DNA of 64,000 bases from Mesorhizobium sp. ES1-4 (GCF_020164745.1 NZ_JAIUGV010000006.1:124001-188000); one strand, 5' to 3'; counted from the stretch's first letter, positions 10,054 to 18,535 are shown. Translations and numbers: made by a program. Notes: generated from the letters alone by a model not told the origin.

Positions 10054-11331
10054 ATGAAGAATTCAGCCATTTCCGAACGCAAGAACCAGTCGATTTCACG
10101 CGGCGTCGGGATGACCACGCAGATCTACGCCGACCGGGCCGAGAACTCGGAAATCTGGGACGTAGAGGGCCGCCGCTATATCGACTTCTCCTCGGGCATC
10201 GCCGTCGTCAACACCGGCCACCGCCACCCCAGGGTGATCGAGGCGGTCAAGGCGCAACTCGACCGCTTTACCCACACCTGCCACCAGGTTGTTCCTTATG
10301 AGAGCTATGTGCGGCTGGCCGAGCGGCTGAACGCCATGCTGCCCGGCAAGTTCGAGAAGAAGACCATCTTTGTCACCACCGGCGCCGAGGCGGTCGAGAA
10401 CGCCATCAAGATCGCCCGCAACGCCACGGGCCGCCAGGCCGTCATCGCCTTTGGCGGCGGCTTCCACGGCCGCACCTTCATGGGCATGGCGCTGACCGGC
10501 AAGGTCGTACCCTACAAGGTTGGCTTCGGCGCCATGCCGGGCGACGTCTACCACGTGCCGTTCCCCGTGCAACTGCATGGTGTCTCGGTCGCCGATTCGC
10601 TGGCCGCCCTCGACAAGCTGTTCAAGGCCGATGTCGATCCGGCCCGCGTCGCCGCGATCATAATCGAGCCGGTTCAGGGTGAGGGCGGCTTCTACGACGC
10701 GCCGCGTGAACTCCTGACCGCGCTGCGCAAGCTCTGCGACCAGCATGGAATGCTTCTGATCGCCGATGAAGTGCAGACCGGCTTTGCCCGCACCGGCAAG
10801 ATGTTCGCGATGGATCACCATGATGTGGCGGCCGACATCACCACCATGGCCAAGAGCCTGGCCGGCGGCTTTCCGCTGGCGGCCGTCACCGGCCGGGCCG
10901 AGATCATGGATGCGCCTGGCCCTGGCGGGCTCGGCGGCACCTATGGCGGCAGCCCGATCGGCGTCGCCGCCGCACATGCGGTTCTCGACGTGATCGAGGA
11001 CGAAAAGCTGTGCGACCGCGCCAACACGCTGGGTGCGCGGCTGAAGCAGCGTCTGCAGTCGATCCGCGACGACGTGCCCGAGATCGTCGACATCAGGGGG
11101 CTTGGCTTCATGAATGCGGTGGAGTTCAACGACGTCAAGAAGGGCCTGCCATCGGCCGAAATCGCCAATGCGGTCAGGCTGAAGGCGCTCGACAAGGGGC
11201 TGATCCTGCTGACCTGCGGCGTCTACGGCAACGTCATCCGCTTCCTGGCGCCGATCACCATCCAGGACGAAGTCATGAACGAGGCGCTCGACATCCTCGA
11301 AAGCTCGATCCGCGAAGCCTGCGCCGCCTGA
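10054..11331 (+). CDS. gabT: 4-aminobutyrate aminotransferase
   Basis: PLP-dependent class III aminotransferase, 425 residues, the length of E. coli GabT. It would convert GABA and 2-oxoglutarate to succinate semialdehyde and glutamate in the cytosol. The N-terminus has DRAENSEIWDVEGRRYIDF, the glycine-rich cofactor loop is TGAEAVENAIKIAR, the aspartate that contacts the pyridine nitrogen is in IADEVQTGFARTG, and the Schiff-base lysine is at residue 267 in MAKSLAGGFPLA. ATG 10054 was preferred to ATG 10042 because GAGGGA precedes it closely. No succinate semialdehyde dehydrogenase is adjacent. Related transaminases (ornithine, 5-aminovalerate) are possible but less likely. Confidence 0.88.
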   Translation: MKNSAISERKNQSISRGVGMTTQIYADRAENSEIWDVEGRRYIDFSSGIAVVNTGHRHPRVIEAVKAQLDRFTHTCHQVVPYESYVRLAERLNAMLPGKFEKKTIFVTTGAEAVENAIKIARNATGRQAVIAFGGGFHGRTFMGMALTGKVVPYKVGFGAMPGDVYHVPFPVQLHGVSVADSLAALDKLFKADVDPARVAAIIIEPVQGEGGFYDAPRELLTALRKLCDQHGMLLIADEVQTGFARTGKMFAMDHHDVAADITTMAKSLAGGFPLAAVTGRAEIMDAPGPGGLGGTYGGSPIGVAAAHAVLDVIEDEKLCDRANTLGARLKQRLQSIRDDVPEIVDIRGLGFMNAVEFNDVKKGLPSAEIANAVRLKALDKGLILLTCGVYGNVIRFLAPITIQDEVMNEALDILESSIREACAA

Positions 11332-11349
11332 GGGGCGGCGCCCATTCCC

Positions 11350-11393
11350 CTCCTGACGGTTCTACGCCGAGGCCGGTAAACGGCCGTCAGGAG
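11350..11393. terminator. Inverted repeat between convergent genes
   Basis: A perfect 10-bp inverted repeat, CTCCTGACGG (11350-11359) and CCGTCAGGAG (11384-11393), lies between gabT and the convergent toxin gene and includes the toxin stop codon. It could end transcription from both sides, although no clear T-run follows. Confidence 0.5.
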
Positions 11394-11713
11394 TTCGGGG
11401 TCTGCAACCAGGCCGGAATATTCATTCTGGCATGCAGCACGCGCCACACATCGATATGGTCGGTCTGCTCAACATAGAAAATCAGGTATGGATAGCGCTT
11501 GAGTTGTACGCTACGCAGGCCGGGCAATCCGATTTCGTAGCCATATCTCAAAGAGCCGGATGCTGGATGGCTGGCTATCAGTTCGTAGGCGCTTTGAAGA
11601 TCCTCGACATAACCCAGCGCCACACGCGAACCAACTTCGCGTGCAAAATAATCAACGGCCTCCTCGATATCCCGCAGAGCAAGGCTTCGAGGAACAATCG
11701 CTTTTGCGGCCAC
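11387..11713 (-). CDS. ParE/RelE-family toxin
   Basis: Small basic protein of 108 residues with the RelE/ParE toxin fold signature: an N-terminal helix pair (SLALRDIEEAVDYFAREVG), the RYGYEIGLPGLRSVQL segment, and the strand YLIFYVEQTDHIDVWRVLHAR. ParE members poison DNA gyrase and RelE members cleave mRNA on ribosomes; the sequence alone does not decide. The start is GTG 11713, five bases after the antitoxin stop, so the two are co-transcribed. This is the second gene, the usual position of the toxin in parDE operons. Confidence 0.82.
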   Translation of the reverse strand: MAAKAIVPRSLALRDIEEAVDYFAREVGSRVALGYVEDLQSAYELIASHPASGSLRYGYEIGLPGLRSVQLKRYPYLIFYVEQTDHIDVWRVLHARMNIPAWLQTPNS

Positions 11714-11718
11714 CTAAC

Positions 11719-11949
11719 TTATTGGCCCTGCGCTCGTTTTCGCAGCGCGGCAAAATAGTCGGCGTCGACGGGAGCGCCCGGCGCGGATGATGCGCCCTCG
11801 AGAAGCAAACCGCGCAGAAGTTGGCGATCCTGATCATGACGGATCAATTCACGCACATATTCGCTGCTCGTCCCATAGCCCCGATCCGCCACTTGCTGAT
11901 CGACAAAATGTTTCAAGCTATCCGGCAGTGAGATATTCATGGTGCTCAT
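11719..11949 (-). CDS. ParD-like antitoxin (ribbon-helix-helix)
   Basis: Antitoxin of 76 residues. The N-terminus MSTMNISLPDSLKHFVDQQV is the typical ribbon-helix-helix DNA-binding arm of CopG/ParD antitoxins, followed by GYGTSSEYVRELIRHDQDR, and a flexible tail that would wrap the toxin. It probably neutralises the downstream ParE-like toxin and represses its own promoter. Starts at ATG 11949 or ATG 11940 are both possible. Translation further upstream (to 12030) would overlap the flavoprotein gene and is unlikely. Confidence 0.82.
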   Translation of the reverse strand: MSTMNISLPDSLKHFVDQQVADRGYGTSSEYVRELIRHDQDRQLLRGLLLEGASSAPGAPVDADYFAALRKRAQGQ

Positions 11950-11986
11950 TCGCGCACGATATAGCGTATGGCAAATATTGGCAATT

Positions 11987-13240
11987 CTACGCACTGGCCT
12001 TTGCAGGCTCCTGGTTCTGAAACGCGGCAAGTGCTGCCTTCAGCCTTTCGGGGCCTAGCGCCACCGTTTCCCGCGTCGGCGAGAAGCCGGCGCCGAGCAT
12101 CTTGCGGCCAAGCATGTGGTCACCCGGCCGGTTGACGGATTCGATGCCGAGCAGCCGGTCGCCGGCATAGTGGTAGATCGAGAATTTGTTGTCGGGCAGG
12201 TCACCCAGCACGACATGGCTGTCGCCGCCGGCGGTCAGGCCGACCATCTGCAGTTTCATGTCGCCAATGTCTGACCAGAACCATGGCACCGCCGAGTAGG
12301 CATCGATGTGACCGGTGATGGTCCGCGCGGCGAGCCGCGCCTGGTCGGTGGCGTTCTGCACCGATTCCAGCCGCACGTCGCCGCCGGTGAACCAGTGCCG
12401 GTACGAGGCGGCGTCGCCGATGGCCAGAATCTCCGGCACCGAGCTCCGCATCTGGTGATCGACGCGGATGCCGTTGGCTATGGTGAGGCCGGCTGCCTGC
12501 GCCAGTTCGACATTCGGCACGGCGCCGATGCCGACAATGACCATACGTGCCGGCAGCCTTTCGCCTGACGAGCTGATCGCAGCCACGACATGGCCGTTTT
12601 CGCCTTCGAGCCCTGAAATCGAGGTTCCGGTGAGGATGCGCACACCCGTCGCTTCCAGCCTTTGCTGGACATGGCTCGCCACCACCGGTGCCACGGCACG
12701 ACCGAGCAGCCGGTCGACCGCCTCCACCACCGTCACGGTGCGGCCGCCCGCCCGCAGCGTCGCGGCGATCTCCAAGCCGATGAAGCCGCCGCCGAGGATG
12801 ACAACATCTTCGCTCTGCGCGCTCAGCTCCCGGATCAGCCGCGCGTCGGAAAGCGAACGCAGCGACACCACGCCGGACAGGTCCGCCCCAAGCAGCGGCA
12901 GGGCGCGCGGGCGCGAGCCGGTCGCCAGGATCAGATGGTCGAAGGCAAGCGCGCCGCCGCCGGCAATTTCGAGACTGTGGCGGCGGGCATCGATGCGCTC
13001 GATCCGGATGCCCGGCCGGTAGTCGATGGCGCTGCCGGTGTAGAAGGCCTCGCCTCGAAGCGGTTGCGGCTTGGCCTCGGCATCCTTGATGAAGGTCTTC
13101 GACAGCGGCGGCTTGTGGTAGGGCAGTTCGTTCTCGTCACCGACCAGGATCACCGGCCCTTCATAGCCATCCTCGCGCAGACTGGCGGCCGCTTGCACGC
13201 CCGCATGACCCGCACCGACAATGACCACGCCGTTCTTCAT
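11987..13240 (-). CDS. FAD-dependent ferredoxin/rubredoxin reductase
   Basis: Flavoprotein of 417 residues resembling rhodocoxin, putidaredoxin and BphA4-type NAD(P)H:ferredoxin reductases. The N-terminal FAD-binding motif is VVIVGAGHAGVQAAASLR, the NAD-binding motif is VVILGGGFIGLEIAATLR near residue 150, and the second FAD contact IRVDHQMRSSVPEILAIGD (about residue 260) is present; the C-terminal reductase domain has AVPWFWSDIGDMKLQM. It would pass electrons from NAD(P)H to a small iron-sulfur protein, perhaps one serving a P450 or dioxygenase encoded elsewhere. The start ATG 13240 follows a purine-rich GGATCGGAA. It is divergent from the iron module. Confidence 0.88.
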   Translation of the reverse strand: MKNGVVIVGAGHAGVQAAASLREDGYEGPVILVGDENELPYHKPPLSKTFIKDAEAKPQPLRGEAFYTGSAIDYRPGIRIERIDARRHSLEIAGGGALAFDHLILATGSRPRALPLLGADLSGVVSLRSLSDARLIRELSAQSEDVVILGGGFIGLEIAATLRAGGRTVTVVEAVDRLLGRAVAPVVASHVQQRLEATGVRILTGTSISGLEGENGHVVAAISSSGERLPARMVIVGIGAVPNVELAQAAGLTIANGIRVDHQMRSSVPEILAIGDAASYRHWFTGGDVRLESVQNATDQARLAARTITGHIDAYSAVPWFWSDIGDMKLQMVGLTAGGDSHVVLGDLPDNKFSIYHYAGDRLLGIESVNRPGDHMLGRKMLGAGFSPTRETVALGPERLKAALAAFQNQEPAKASA

Positions 13241-13389
13241 CGCATTCCGATCCCGATTCGATCCTAGGACGTCCCGCCAAGTGGCAATTGTCTGGCGCCG
13301 CCGCAAGAGAGGGTTTGCGGGTCGCACCCGGGATGGCGACTGTCAATCGTACAGCTCGGCCGCAAAGCCGGTGCAGCAGGTGTGTAAAG

Positions 13390-13418
13390 TTGACTTCTGT
13401 AGTTTAGAATAATTCTAA
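13390..13418 (+). promoter_or_regulatory. Candidate promoter overlapping the ICE-like palindrome
   Basis: TTGACT (13390-13395) and TTCTAA (13413-13418) are separated by 17 bp. The -10 hexamer lies inside the ICE-like palindrome, so a bound regulator would block it. A second candidate lies downstream at 13454-13482. Confidence 0.35.
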
Positions 13419-13422
13419 ACTA
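13400..13422. promoter_or_regulatory. Irr/ICE-like operator palindrome
   Basis: A perfect 11-1-11 palindrome, TAGTTTAGAAT, A, ATTCTAAACTA, stands alone in an AT-rich stretch of an otherwise GC-rich region. It matches the published iron control element core (TTTAGAA, spacer, TTCTAAA) bound by Irr in rhizobia. A third half-like GTTTAG follows at 13425. It sits about 250 bp before the imelysin start and 160 bp before the divergent flavoprotein start, and the window itself encodes Irr. Iron and haem control of the downstream module is inferred. Confidence 0.75.
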
Positions 13423-13453
13423 TTGTTTAGATTGAGTTTTTCAGCAATTTTCA

Positions 13454-13482
13454 TTGACTTCCGTCGAGCTCGAAGCTTTAAG
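13454..13482 (+). promoter_or_regulatory. Second candidate promoter before the iron module
   Basis: TTGACT (13454-13459), a 17-bp spacer and TTTAAG (13477-13482). If this is the active promoter, the ICE-like palindrome would lie about 75 bp upstream of the start of transcription, an activator-like position, in contrast to the overlapping candidate at 13390. Confidence 0.3.
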
Positions 13483-13669
13483 GGAGCTCGCGCATTGGCG
13501 CATCCCTTTGATGTCTGGGCCTTGAACCCGTTCGATTGGAGGCATTTTGGTGTCTTTCTTCCCTGAGCCGCGCGACAGCGCGGCATATCTTGCGGCCGGC
13601 GGCATGCACACGGCCTGGTGCCGGCTGCCGCGCGCGCCGTTTGCGGAATTCCCGAGAAACTGGAGAGCG

Positions 13670-14962
13670 ATGATGACGGCACGATATGGCGGCAGGCTTG
13701 CGGCGATCGGCGCCACGGCGCTGCTGACGGCAGCGATATTCGTGCTGCCTGCCCAGGCGGAACCCGATGCTCAGGCGGTCATCAAGACTTATGCCGACAT
13801 CGGGCTTGCCAAGTATGAGGATTCGCTGGCCACGGCGCAGGCGCTCGACAAGGCGGTCGATGCCCTGCTTGCCAACCCGTCGGCGGAAACGCTCAATGCC
13901 GCCCGCGACGCCTGGAAGGCATCGCGCGTGCCCTACCAGCAGACCGAGGTCTACCGCTTCGGCAACAAGATCGTCGACGACTGGGAAGGCGAGGTGAATT
14001 CCTGGCCGCTCGACGAAGGACTGATCGACTACGTCGCCAAGAGCTACGGTACCGAGTCGGACGCGAATTCGCTCTATACGGCCAATGTGATCGCCAACCA
14101 GGAGATCGAGATCAACGGCAAGAAGGTCGATGCGTCGAAGCTTTCGCCGGAATTCCTGTCCGGCACGCTGCAGCAGGCCGGCGGTATCGAGGCCAACGTC
14201 GCCACTGGCTATCACGCCATCGAATTCCTGCTCTGGGGCCAGGATCTGCACGGCACCGGCGCGGGCGCTGGTGAGCGCCCCTACACCGACTACGACCTCA
14301 AGAACTGTACCGGCGGCAATTGCGACCGCCGCGCGGAGTACCTGAAGTCGGCGACTGGCCTTCTGGTCTCCGACCTGCGGAAGATGGTCAACGACTGGAA
14401 GGAAGACGGCGCTGCCCGCAAGAACCTCGTCGATGGCGAGCCGAACACCGCCATCTCGGTCATCTTCACCGGTATGGGCTCGCTGTCCTACGGCGAACTG
14501 GCCGGCGAGCGCATGAAGCTTGGCCTGCTGTTGCACGATCCCGAAGAGGAGCAGGACTGCTTCTCCGACAACACTTTCAACTCGCATCTCTATGACGCCG
14601 TCGGCATTCGCGCCGCCTACCACGCCAGCTATACCAGGCTCGATGGCACAGTTGTCTCGGGTCCGTCGGTGGCCGATATGGTCAAGGCCGCCGATCCGGC
14701 GATCGACAAGGAACTGTCGGACAAGCTCGATGTCACCGTCGCCAAGATGGAAGCGATCAAGGCGCGGGGGGAAACCGGCGAGGCCTATGACCAGCAGATC
14801 GCCGAAGGCAACACCGCGGGCAATGCCACCATTCAGGCCGCGATCGACGCGCTGATCGACCAGACCAAGGCGATCGAACGCGCGGTCGGTGCCTTGAAGC
14901 TGAACGCCGTTGCCTTCGAAGGCTCCGACAGCCTCGACGCACCCGACAAGGTGTTCAAGTAA
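13670..14962 (+). CDS. Imelysin-family (M75) periplasmic iron-uptake protein, HxxE type
   Basis: Exported imelysin-domain protein of 430 residues, related to IrpA, IcmP and the EfeO M75 domain, which act in iron acquisition. A Sec signal peptide (AAIGATALLTAAIFVLPAQA) is followed by the mature domain with SRVPYQQTEVYRFG, and the family metal-binding motif GxHxxE appears as GYHAIEFLLWGQDL. The start ATG 13670 was chosen for the GGAG seven bases upstream; an earlier frame start at 13547 lacks a signal peptide. It is the first gene behind the ICE-like palindrome. Despite the peptidase family name, proteolysis is not established for this group. Confidence 0.88.
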   Translation: MMTARYGGRLAAIGATALLTAAIFVLPAQAEPDAQAVIKTYADIGLAKYEDSLATAQALDKAVDALLANPSAETLNAARDAWKASRVPYQQTEVYRFGNKIVDDWEGEVNSWPLDEGLIDYVAKSYGTESDANSLYTANVIANQEIEINGKKVDASKLSPEFLSGTLQQAGGIEANVATGYHAIEFLLWGQDLHGTGAGAGERPYTDYDLKNCTGGNCDRRAEYLKSATGLLVSDLRKMVNDWKEDGAARKNLVDGEPNTAISVIFTGMGSLSYGELAGERMKLGLLLHDPEEEQDCFSDNTFNSHLYDAVGIRAAYHASYTRLDGTVVSGPSVADMVKAADPAIDKELSDKLDVTVAKMEAIKARGETGEAYDQQIAEGNTAGNATIQAAIDALIDQTKAIERAVGALKLNAVAFEGSDSLDAPDKVFK

Positions 14963-15017
14963 GCCTGCCACCCCAGCCAAACGGCGCCGCACCGGCGCCG
15001 TCAGCCAGAGCGACGAA

Positions 15018-15329
15018 ATGCTGATCTGCCATTGCAACATCATCACCGAGAAGGAGATCGAGCAGACGATCATCGGCCTGCTGGATCAGGACCCCTGGCA
15101 GCTCATCGTGCCGGCAAAGGTCTATCACGCCATGCACAAACGTGGCCGCTGTTGCGGCTGTTTTCCAAATGTGGTCGAAACGATCATTCGGGTCACCGAG
15201 AACTACCACGCCCGTTCGCAGGTGAGCGGCGTCGACATCGTTTCACATCTGGATCGCGTCAGAGGCCTGCGCGTCCAATACGGGAGCAGAACCCATGAAA
15301 GGCGAACCACAGGTCATCGAGCGGCTTAA
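15018..15329 (+). CDS. bfd: Bacterioferritin-associated ferredoxin
   Basis: Small [2Fe-2S] protein of the Fer2_BFD family. The four cluster cysteines are in ICHCN near residues 4-6 and GRCCGCF near residues 38-44. In E. coli and Pseudomonas the partner reduces bacterioferritin to release stored iron. The reading frame predicts 103 residues, longer than the roughly 64-73 of classical Bfd, with a basic tail that overlaps the next gene by 35 bp; the core domain ends near residue 75. The overlap with bfr strongly supports a functional pair. Confidence 0.88.
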   Translation: MLICHCNIITEKEIEQTIIGLLDQDPWQLIVPAKVYHAMHKRGRCCGCFPNVVETIIRVTENYHARSQVSGVDIVSHLDRVRGLRVQYGSRTHERRTTGHRAA

Positions 15330-15780
15330 CGAGGCTCTTTTTCTGGAGCTCGGCGCCGTCAATCAGTATTGGGTGCATTTCCGTCTGCTCGAGGATTGGG
15401 GATACGCCAAGCTGGCCAAGAAGGAGCGGGCGGAATCGATCGAGGAGATGCACCACGCCGACAGGCTCGTGGCTCGCATCATCTTCCTTGAAGGCCATCC
15501 CAACCTGCAGTCGGTGGCGCCGCTGCGCATAGGCCAGAACGTCAAGGAAGTGCTCGAATCCGACCTCGCCGGCGAATATGACGCGCGCACCGCCTACAAG
15601 CGCTCGCGCGAAATCTGCGAGGAAGCGGGCGACTACGTATCGATGAAGCTGTTCGAGGAACTGCTGACCGACGAGGAAGGCCACATCGACTTCCTCGAGA
15701 CGCAGCTCGACCTGCTGGCCTCGATCGGCGAGGAAAAATACGGCCAGCTCAACGCCGCATCGGCGGACGAGGCGGATTAA
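15295..15780 (+). CDS. bfr: Bacterioferritin
   Basis: Haem-containing iron-storage protein of 161 residues, which builds a 24-subunit shell. All di-iron ferroxidase ligands are where E. coli Bfr has them: Glu18, Glu51, His54, Glu94, Glu127 and His130. Met52, the haem axial ligand, is present in EEMHHADR. The C-terminus has [16 protein letters not shown]. It starts inside the end of bfd and is followed 12 bp later by the di-heme protein gene. In rhizobia, bfr is a classic Irr target, consistent with the upstream palindrome. Confidence 0.95.
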   Translation: MKGEPQVIERLNEALFLELGAVNQYWVHFRLLEDWGYAKLAKKERAESIEEMHHADRLVARIIFLEGHPNLQSVAPLRIGQNVKEVLESDLAGEYDARTAYKRSREICEEAGDYVSMKLFEELLTDEEGHIDFLETQLDLLASIGEEKYGQLNAASADEAD

Positions 15781-15792
15781 GGATATGTGGGA

Positions 15793-17394
15793 ATGCGGCG
15801 CCTCCTAGACGTCCTGCGCCGCTTGCGGTGGGCCAAACGCCCTCCGCCCCTCCGGAAAACGCCTGCCATATCGGCTGGTCGGCGCGGCATCGTACTCATG
15901 CTGGCGCTGACGTCTTCCGCCGTGGCCGGAGGCCCTCGATCCGAGGGCCTCGCCGCCAGACGCACCGACCTCGATGCCGAGGACCAGGCGCGCGTCACCG
16001 CCATCACCAGCCCGACCACGGATTTCTCCAAACCCGAGCCTTTCGAACTGATGCAAGGTGGCGCCGGCAGCTCGCGGCGCGACGTCAGCCGGGATTCCTT
16101 CTCGCAATCCTCGGCCAACATCACCTTCGAGGAAGAAGGCACCTTCAAGCTCGGCAACGCACTTTTCCGCAAGAACTGGGTATCGTCGCCCTCCTCGACG
16201 CAGGCGTCGGATGGGCTTGGGCCCCTGTTCAACGAACGCGCCTGCCAGAACTGCCATCTGAAGGACGGCCGCGGTCGTCCGCCGCAAGGCGATGCCGGCA
16301 GCACCTCGATGTTCCTGCGGCTGGCGCGCGACGCCAGCAGCGCGGAAGACAAGGCGGCGCTCGCCGACCACAGGCTGCTTAATTTCCCGGACCCGGTCTA
16401 CGGCACGCAGTTGCAGGAACTGGCCGTTGCTGGCCTCAAGGGTGAAGGTAGGATGCGCGTCGAGTACCAAGAACGTAAGGTGGAACTGACGGATGGCGCC
16501 GTGGTTTCCCTGCGCAAACCCAGTTATTCCGTCACGGATCTCGCCTACGGGCCGCTCGATCCGCGCACCACGCTTTCGCCGCGCCTGACACCACCCATGA
16601 TCGGCCTCGGCCTGATCGAGCAGATCGCGCCGGCGGACATTCTGGCCCATGCCGACCCGGACGACAGGGACGGCGATGCTATCTCCGGCAGGCCGAACAT
16701 CGTGCGTGACAGCCTGAGCGGCGAGCTGGCGCTTGGCCGTTTCGGCTGGAAGGCGCAGACAGCGTCGATCCGCCAGCAGGCGGCGGATGCCTTTGCCGGC
16801 GACATCGGCATCTCGACACCGGAGGAGCCGAAACACTGGGGCGATTGCACCACGGCGCAGGTAAAATGCCTCGCCATGCCCAACGGCGTGCAGGAGCGCC
16901 TCGGTCCTGTCGAGGCGCCGGCGCCGGTGATGGATCTCGTCACCTTTTATTCGCGGAACCTGGCCGTGCCGGCACGCCGCGATCTTGACGCGCCTGATGT
17001 GCTCGCCGGCAAGAAGATCTTCTACGAAATCGGCTGCGTTGCCTGTCACACGCCGAAATTCGTCACCCTTCGCGATGCGCCTGACAAGGCACAGGCCTTC
17101 CAACTGATCTGGCCCTACTCCGACTTCCTGCTGCACGACATGGGACCGGATCTTGCCGACGGCCAGGCGGTTGGTGATGCAACCGGCACCGAATGGCGCA
17201 CCCCGCCGCTGTGGGGCATTGGTCTCACCGAGGCCGTCAACGGCAATTCCTTCTTTCTGCACGACGGTCGTGCCCGTAGCCTGACAGAAGCGATCCTGTG
17301 GCACGGCGGCGAGGGCCAGAAGACGCGCGACCGCTTTGCCGCCGCCAGCGCGGCGGATCGCGATGCGCTGATCAAATTCCTGGAGTCACTCTGA
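15793..17394 (+). CDS. Di-heme oxidoreductase-like protein (DUF1111)
   Basis: Exported protein of about 533 residues in the DUF1111 'di-haem oxidoreductase' family. Two covalent haem sites are visible: CQNCH near residue 150 and CVACH near residue 415, each in a cytochrome-c-like setting (LGPLFNERACQNCHLKDGRG; IGCVACHTPKF). A positively charged N-terminus and hydrophobic stretch (IVLMLALTSSAVAGG) direct export. In Pseudomonas and other bacteria this family sits between two imelysin genes; its substrate has not been shown. ATG 15793 was preferred to GTG 15787. It ends in a one-base overlap with the second imelysin. Confidence 0.85.
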   Translation: MRRLLDVLRRLRWAKRPPPLRKTPAISAGRRGIVLMLALTSSAVAGGPRSEGLAARRTDLDAEDQARVTAITSPTTDFSKPEPFELMQGGAGSSRRDVSRDSFSQSSANITFEEEGTFKLGNALFRKNWVSSPSSTQASDGLGPLFNERACQNCHLKDGRGRPPQGDAGSTSMFLRLARDASSAEDKAALADHRLLNFPDPVYGTQLQELAVAGLKGEGRMRVEYQERKVELTDGAVVSLRKPSYSVTDLAYGPLDPRTTLSPRLTPPMIGLGLIEQIAPADILAHADPDDRDGDAISGRPNIVRDSLSGELALGRFGWKAQTASIRQQAADAFAGDIGISTPEEPKHWGDCTTAQVKCLAMPNGVQERLGPVEAPAPVMDLVTFYSRNLAVPARRDLDAPDVLAGKKIFYEIGCVACHTPKFVTLRDAPDKAQAFQLIWPYSDFLLHDMGPDLADGQAVGDATGTEWRTPPLWGIGLTEAVNGNSFFLHDGRARSLTEAILWHGGEGQKTRDRFAAASAADRDALIKFLESL

Positions 17395-18473
17395 TGTCGA
17401 AGCGTTTCGCGCTGGTTCTCGTTCTTCCTCTGGCTTTGCTGGGCGCCTTGCCCGCATCGGCCGCGGTGAAAGCCTCGGATGTCGTCCAGCGCGCCATCGA
17501 CGGCTTTGTCCGCCCCGCATATGATAGCCTGCACCAGCATGCGGAGGCCCTCGCGAAAACGATGCGCAAGCTCTGCGCCGCGCCCTCGCAGGCGGACCTC
17601 GAAGCCGCACGGGCTGCGTTTTCGGCTACTGTCTATGCCTGGTCGTCGGCTGAGATCATCGGTTTCGGGCCAATCAAGGAGAACAACAGGCTGGAGCGCA
17701 TGCTGTTCTGGCCGGACCGCAAGAGCATCGGCCTGAGACAGGTGCAGGCGGCGCTGTCGGACAAGGATCCCGCCGCCACCGATCCTGTGCAGCTTGCCGG
17801 CAAGAGCGTTGCCATGCAGGGGCTGGGCGCGCTGGAATTCGTGCTTTATGGCGACGGCGCCGATGCCTTGACGGGCCAGGAGGAACCCTATCGCTGCGCT
17901 TATGGCGCGGCCGTTGCCGGCAACATCGAAATCATCGCTGCCGACGTCAGCGCAGCCTGGAACAAGCCGGACGGCTTCGCGGCGCTCTGGGCCAATCCGG
18001 GACCGCAAAATGCGCTCTATCGTGATGGCAACGAGGCGATGACAGAACTGGTCGGCGTCTTCATCAACGAGCTGGAAATGGTCCGCGATGTGCGCCTCAA
18101 GGGCTTCCTGGGCGCCAGGCCCGACGCCGACAAGCCGAGACAGGCGATCTATTGGCGTTCGCAAAACACGACCAATTCCCTGGCCGGAAACCTTGCGGGT
18201 GTCGATGCACTGTTCCAGGCGTCGAAGCTCGACGACGCGTTGCCGCCGGATGCGCGCTGGATGGCGGAGTCGATCCACATTCAGCTGGTCAACGGCGTGG
18301 TTGCCGCGAAGTCCATCCAGGGTCCGATCGACAAGGCGCTCGCCGATCCGGCGCTGCGCGAAAAAATCGAGCATTTCGCCCTGATCACCTCCAGCCTGTC
18401 GACCCTGATCGGCACCAGGCTGACCGCGGAATTCGGCCTGACAGCCGGCTTCTCGTCGTTGGATGGAGACTGA
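17394..18473 (+). CDS. Second imelysin-family protein, without the HxxE histidine
   Basis: Exported imelysin-like protein of 359 residues. A Sec signal peptide (ALVLVLPLALLGALPASAA) precedes an all-helical domain with AFSATVYAWSSAEIIGFGPI, the counterpart of the SRVPYQQTEVYRFG region in the first imelysin. Where the first protein has GYHAIEF, this one reads GLGALEF: the metal-binding histidine is replaced and the glutamate is kept. It probably has a different role, such as binding a partner or the di-heme protein. It starts at ATG 17394, overlapping the preceding TGA by one base. Its own stop lies within a dispersed palindromic element. Confidence 0.82.
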   Translation: MSKRFALVLVLPLALLGALPASAAVKASDVVQRAIDGFVRPAYDSLHQHAEALAKTMRKLCAAPSQADLEAARAAFSATVYAWSSAEIIGFGPIKENNRLERMLFWPDRKSIGLRQVQAALSDKDPAATDPVQLAGKSVAMQGLGALEFVLYGDGADALTGQEEPYRCAYGAAVAGNIEIIAADVSAAWNKPDGFAALWANPGPQNALYRDGNEAMTELVGVFINELEMVRDVRLKGFLGARPDADKPRQAIYWRSQNTTNSLAGNLAGVDALFQASKLDDALPPDARWMAESIHIQLVNGVVAAKSIQGPIDKALADPALREKIEHFALITSSLSTLIGTRLTAEFGLTAGFSSLDGD

Positions 18474-18518
18474 GCATGATCCCGAAAGGTTGCGGACTTT
18501 TCACAGAAGATCATGCTC
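18472..18518. repeat. Dispersed palindromic element, GATCATG type, copy 1
   Basis: A perfect 10-bp inverted repeat, GAGCATGATC (18472-18481) and GATCATGCTC (18509-18518), enclosing CCCGAAA. Its left arm overlaps the imelysin TGA and its right arm ends three bases before the AAGGAG of the next gene. A second member with the same outer arms lies at 20420-20510. It resembles the mosaic intergenic elements common in rhizobia. Confidence 0.7.
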
Positions 18519-18535
18519 GAAAGGAGAACTGATCC

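Noticed and set aside
13478..15073. A 531-residue minus-strand frame over the first imelysin
   Set aside because: The plus-strand imelysin with signal peptide and GxHxxE motif explains the region.
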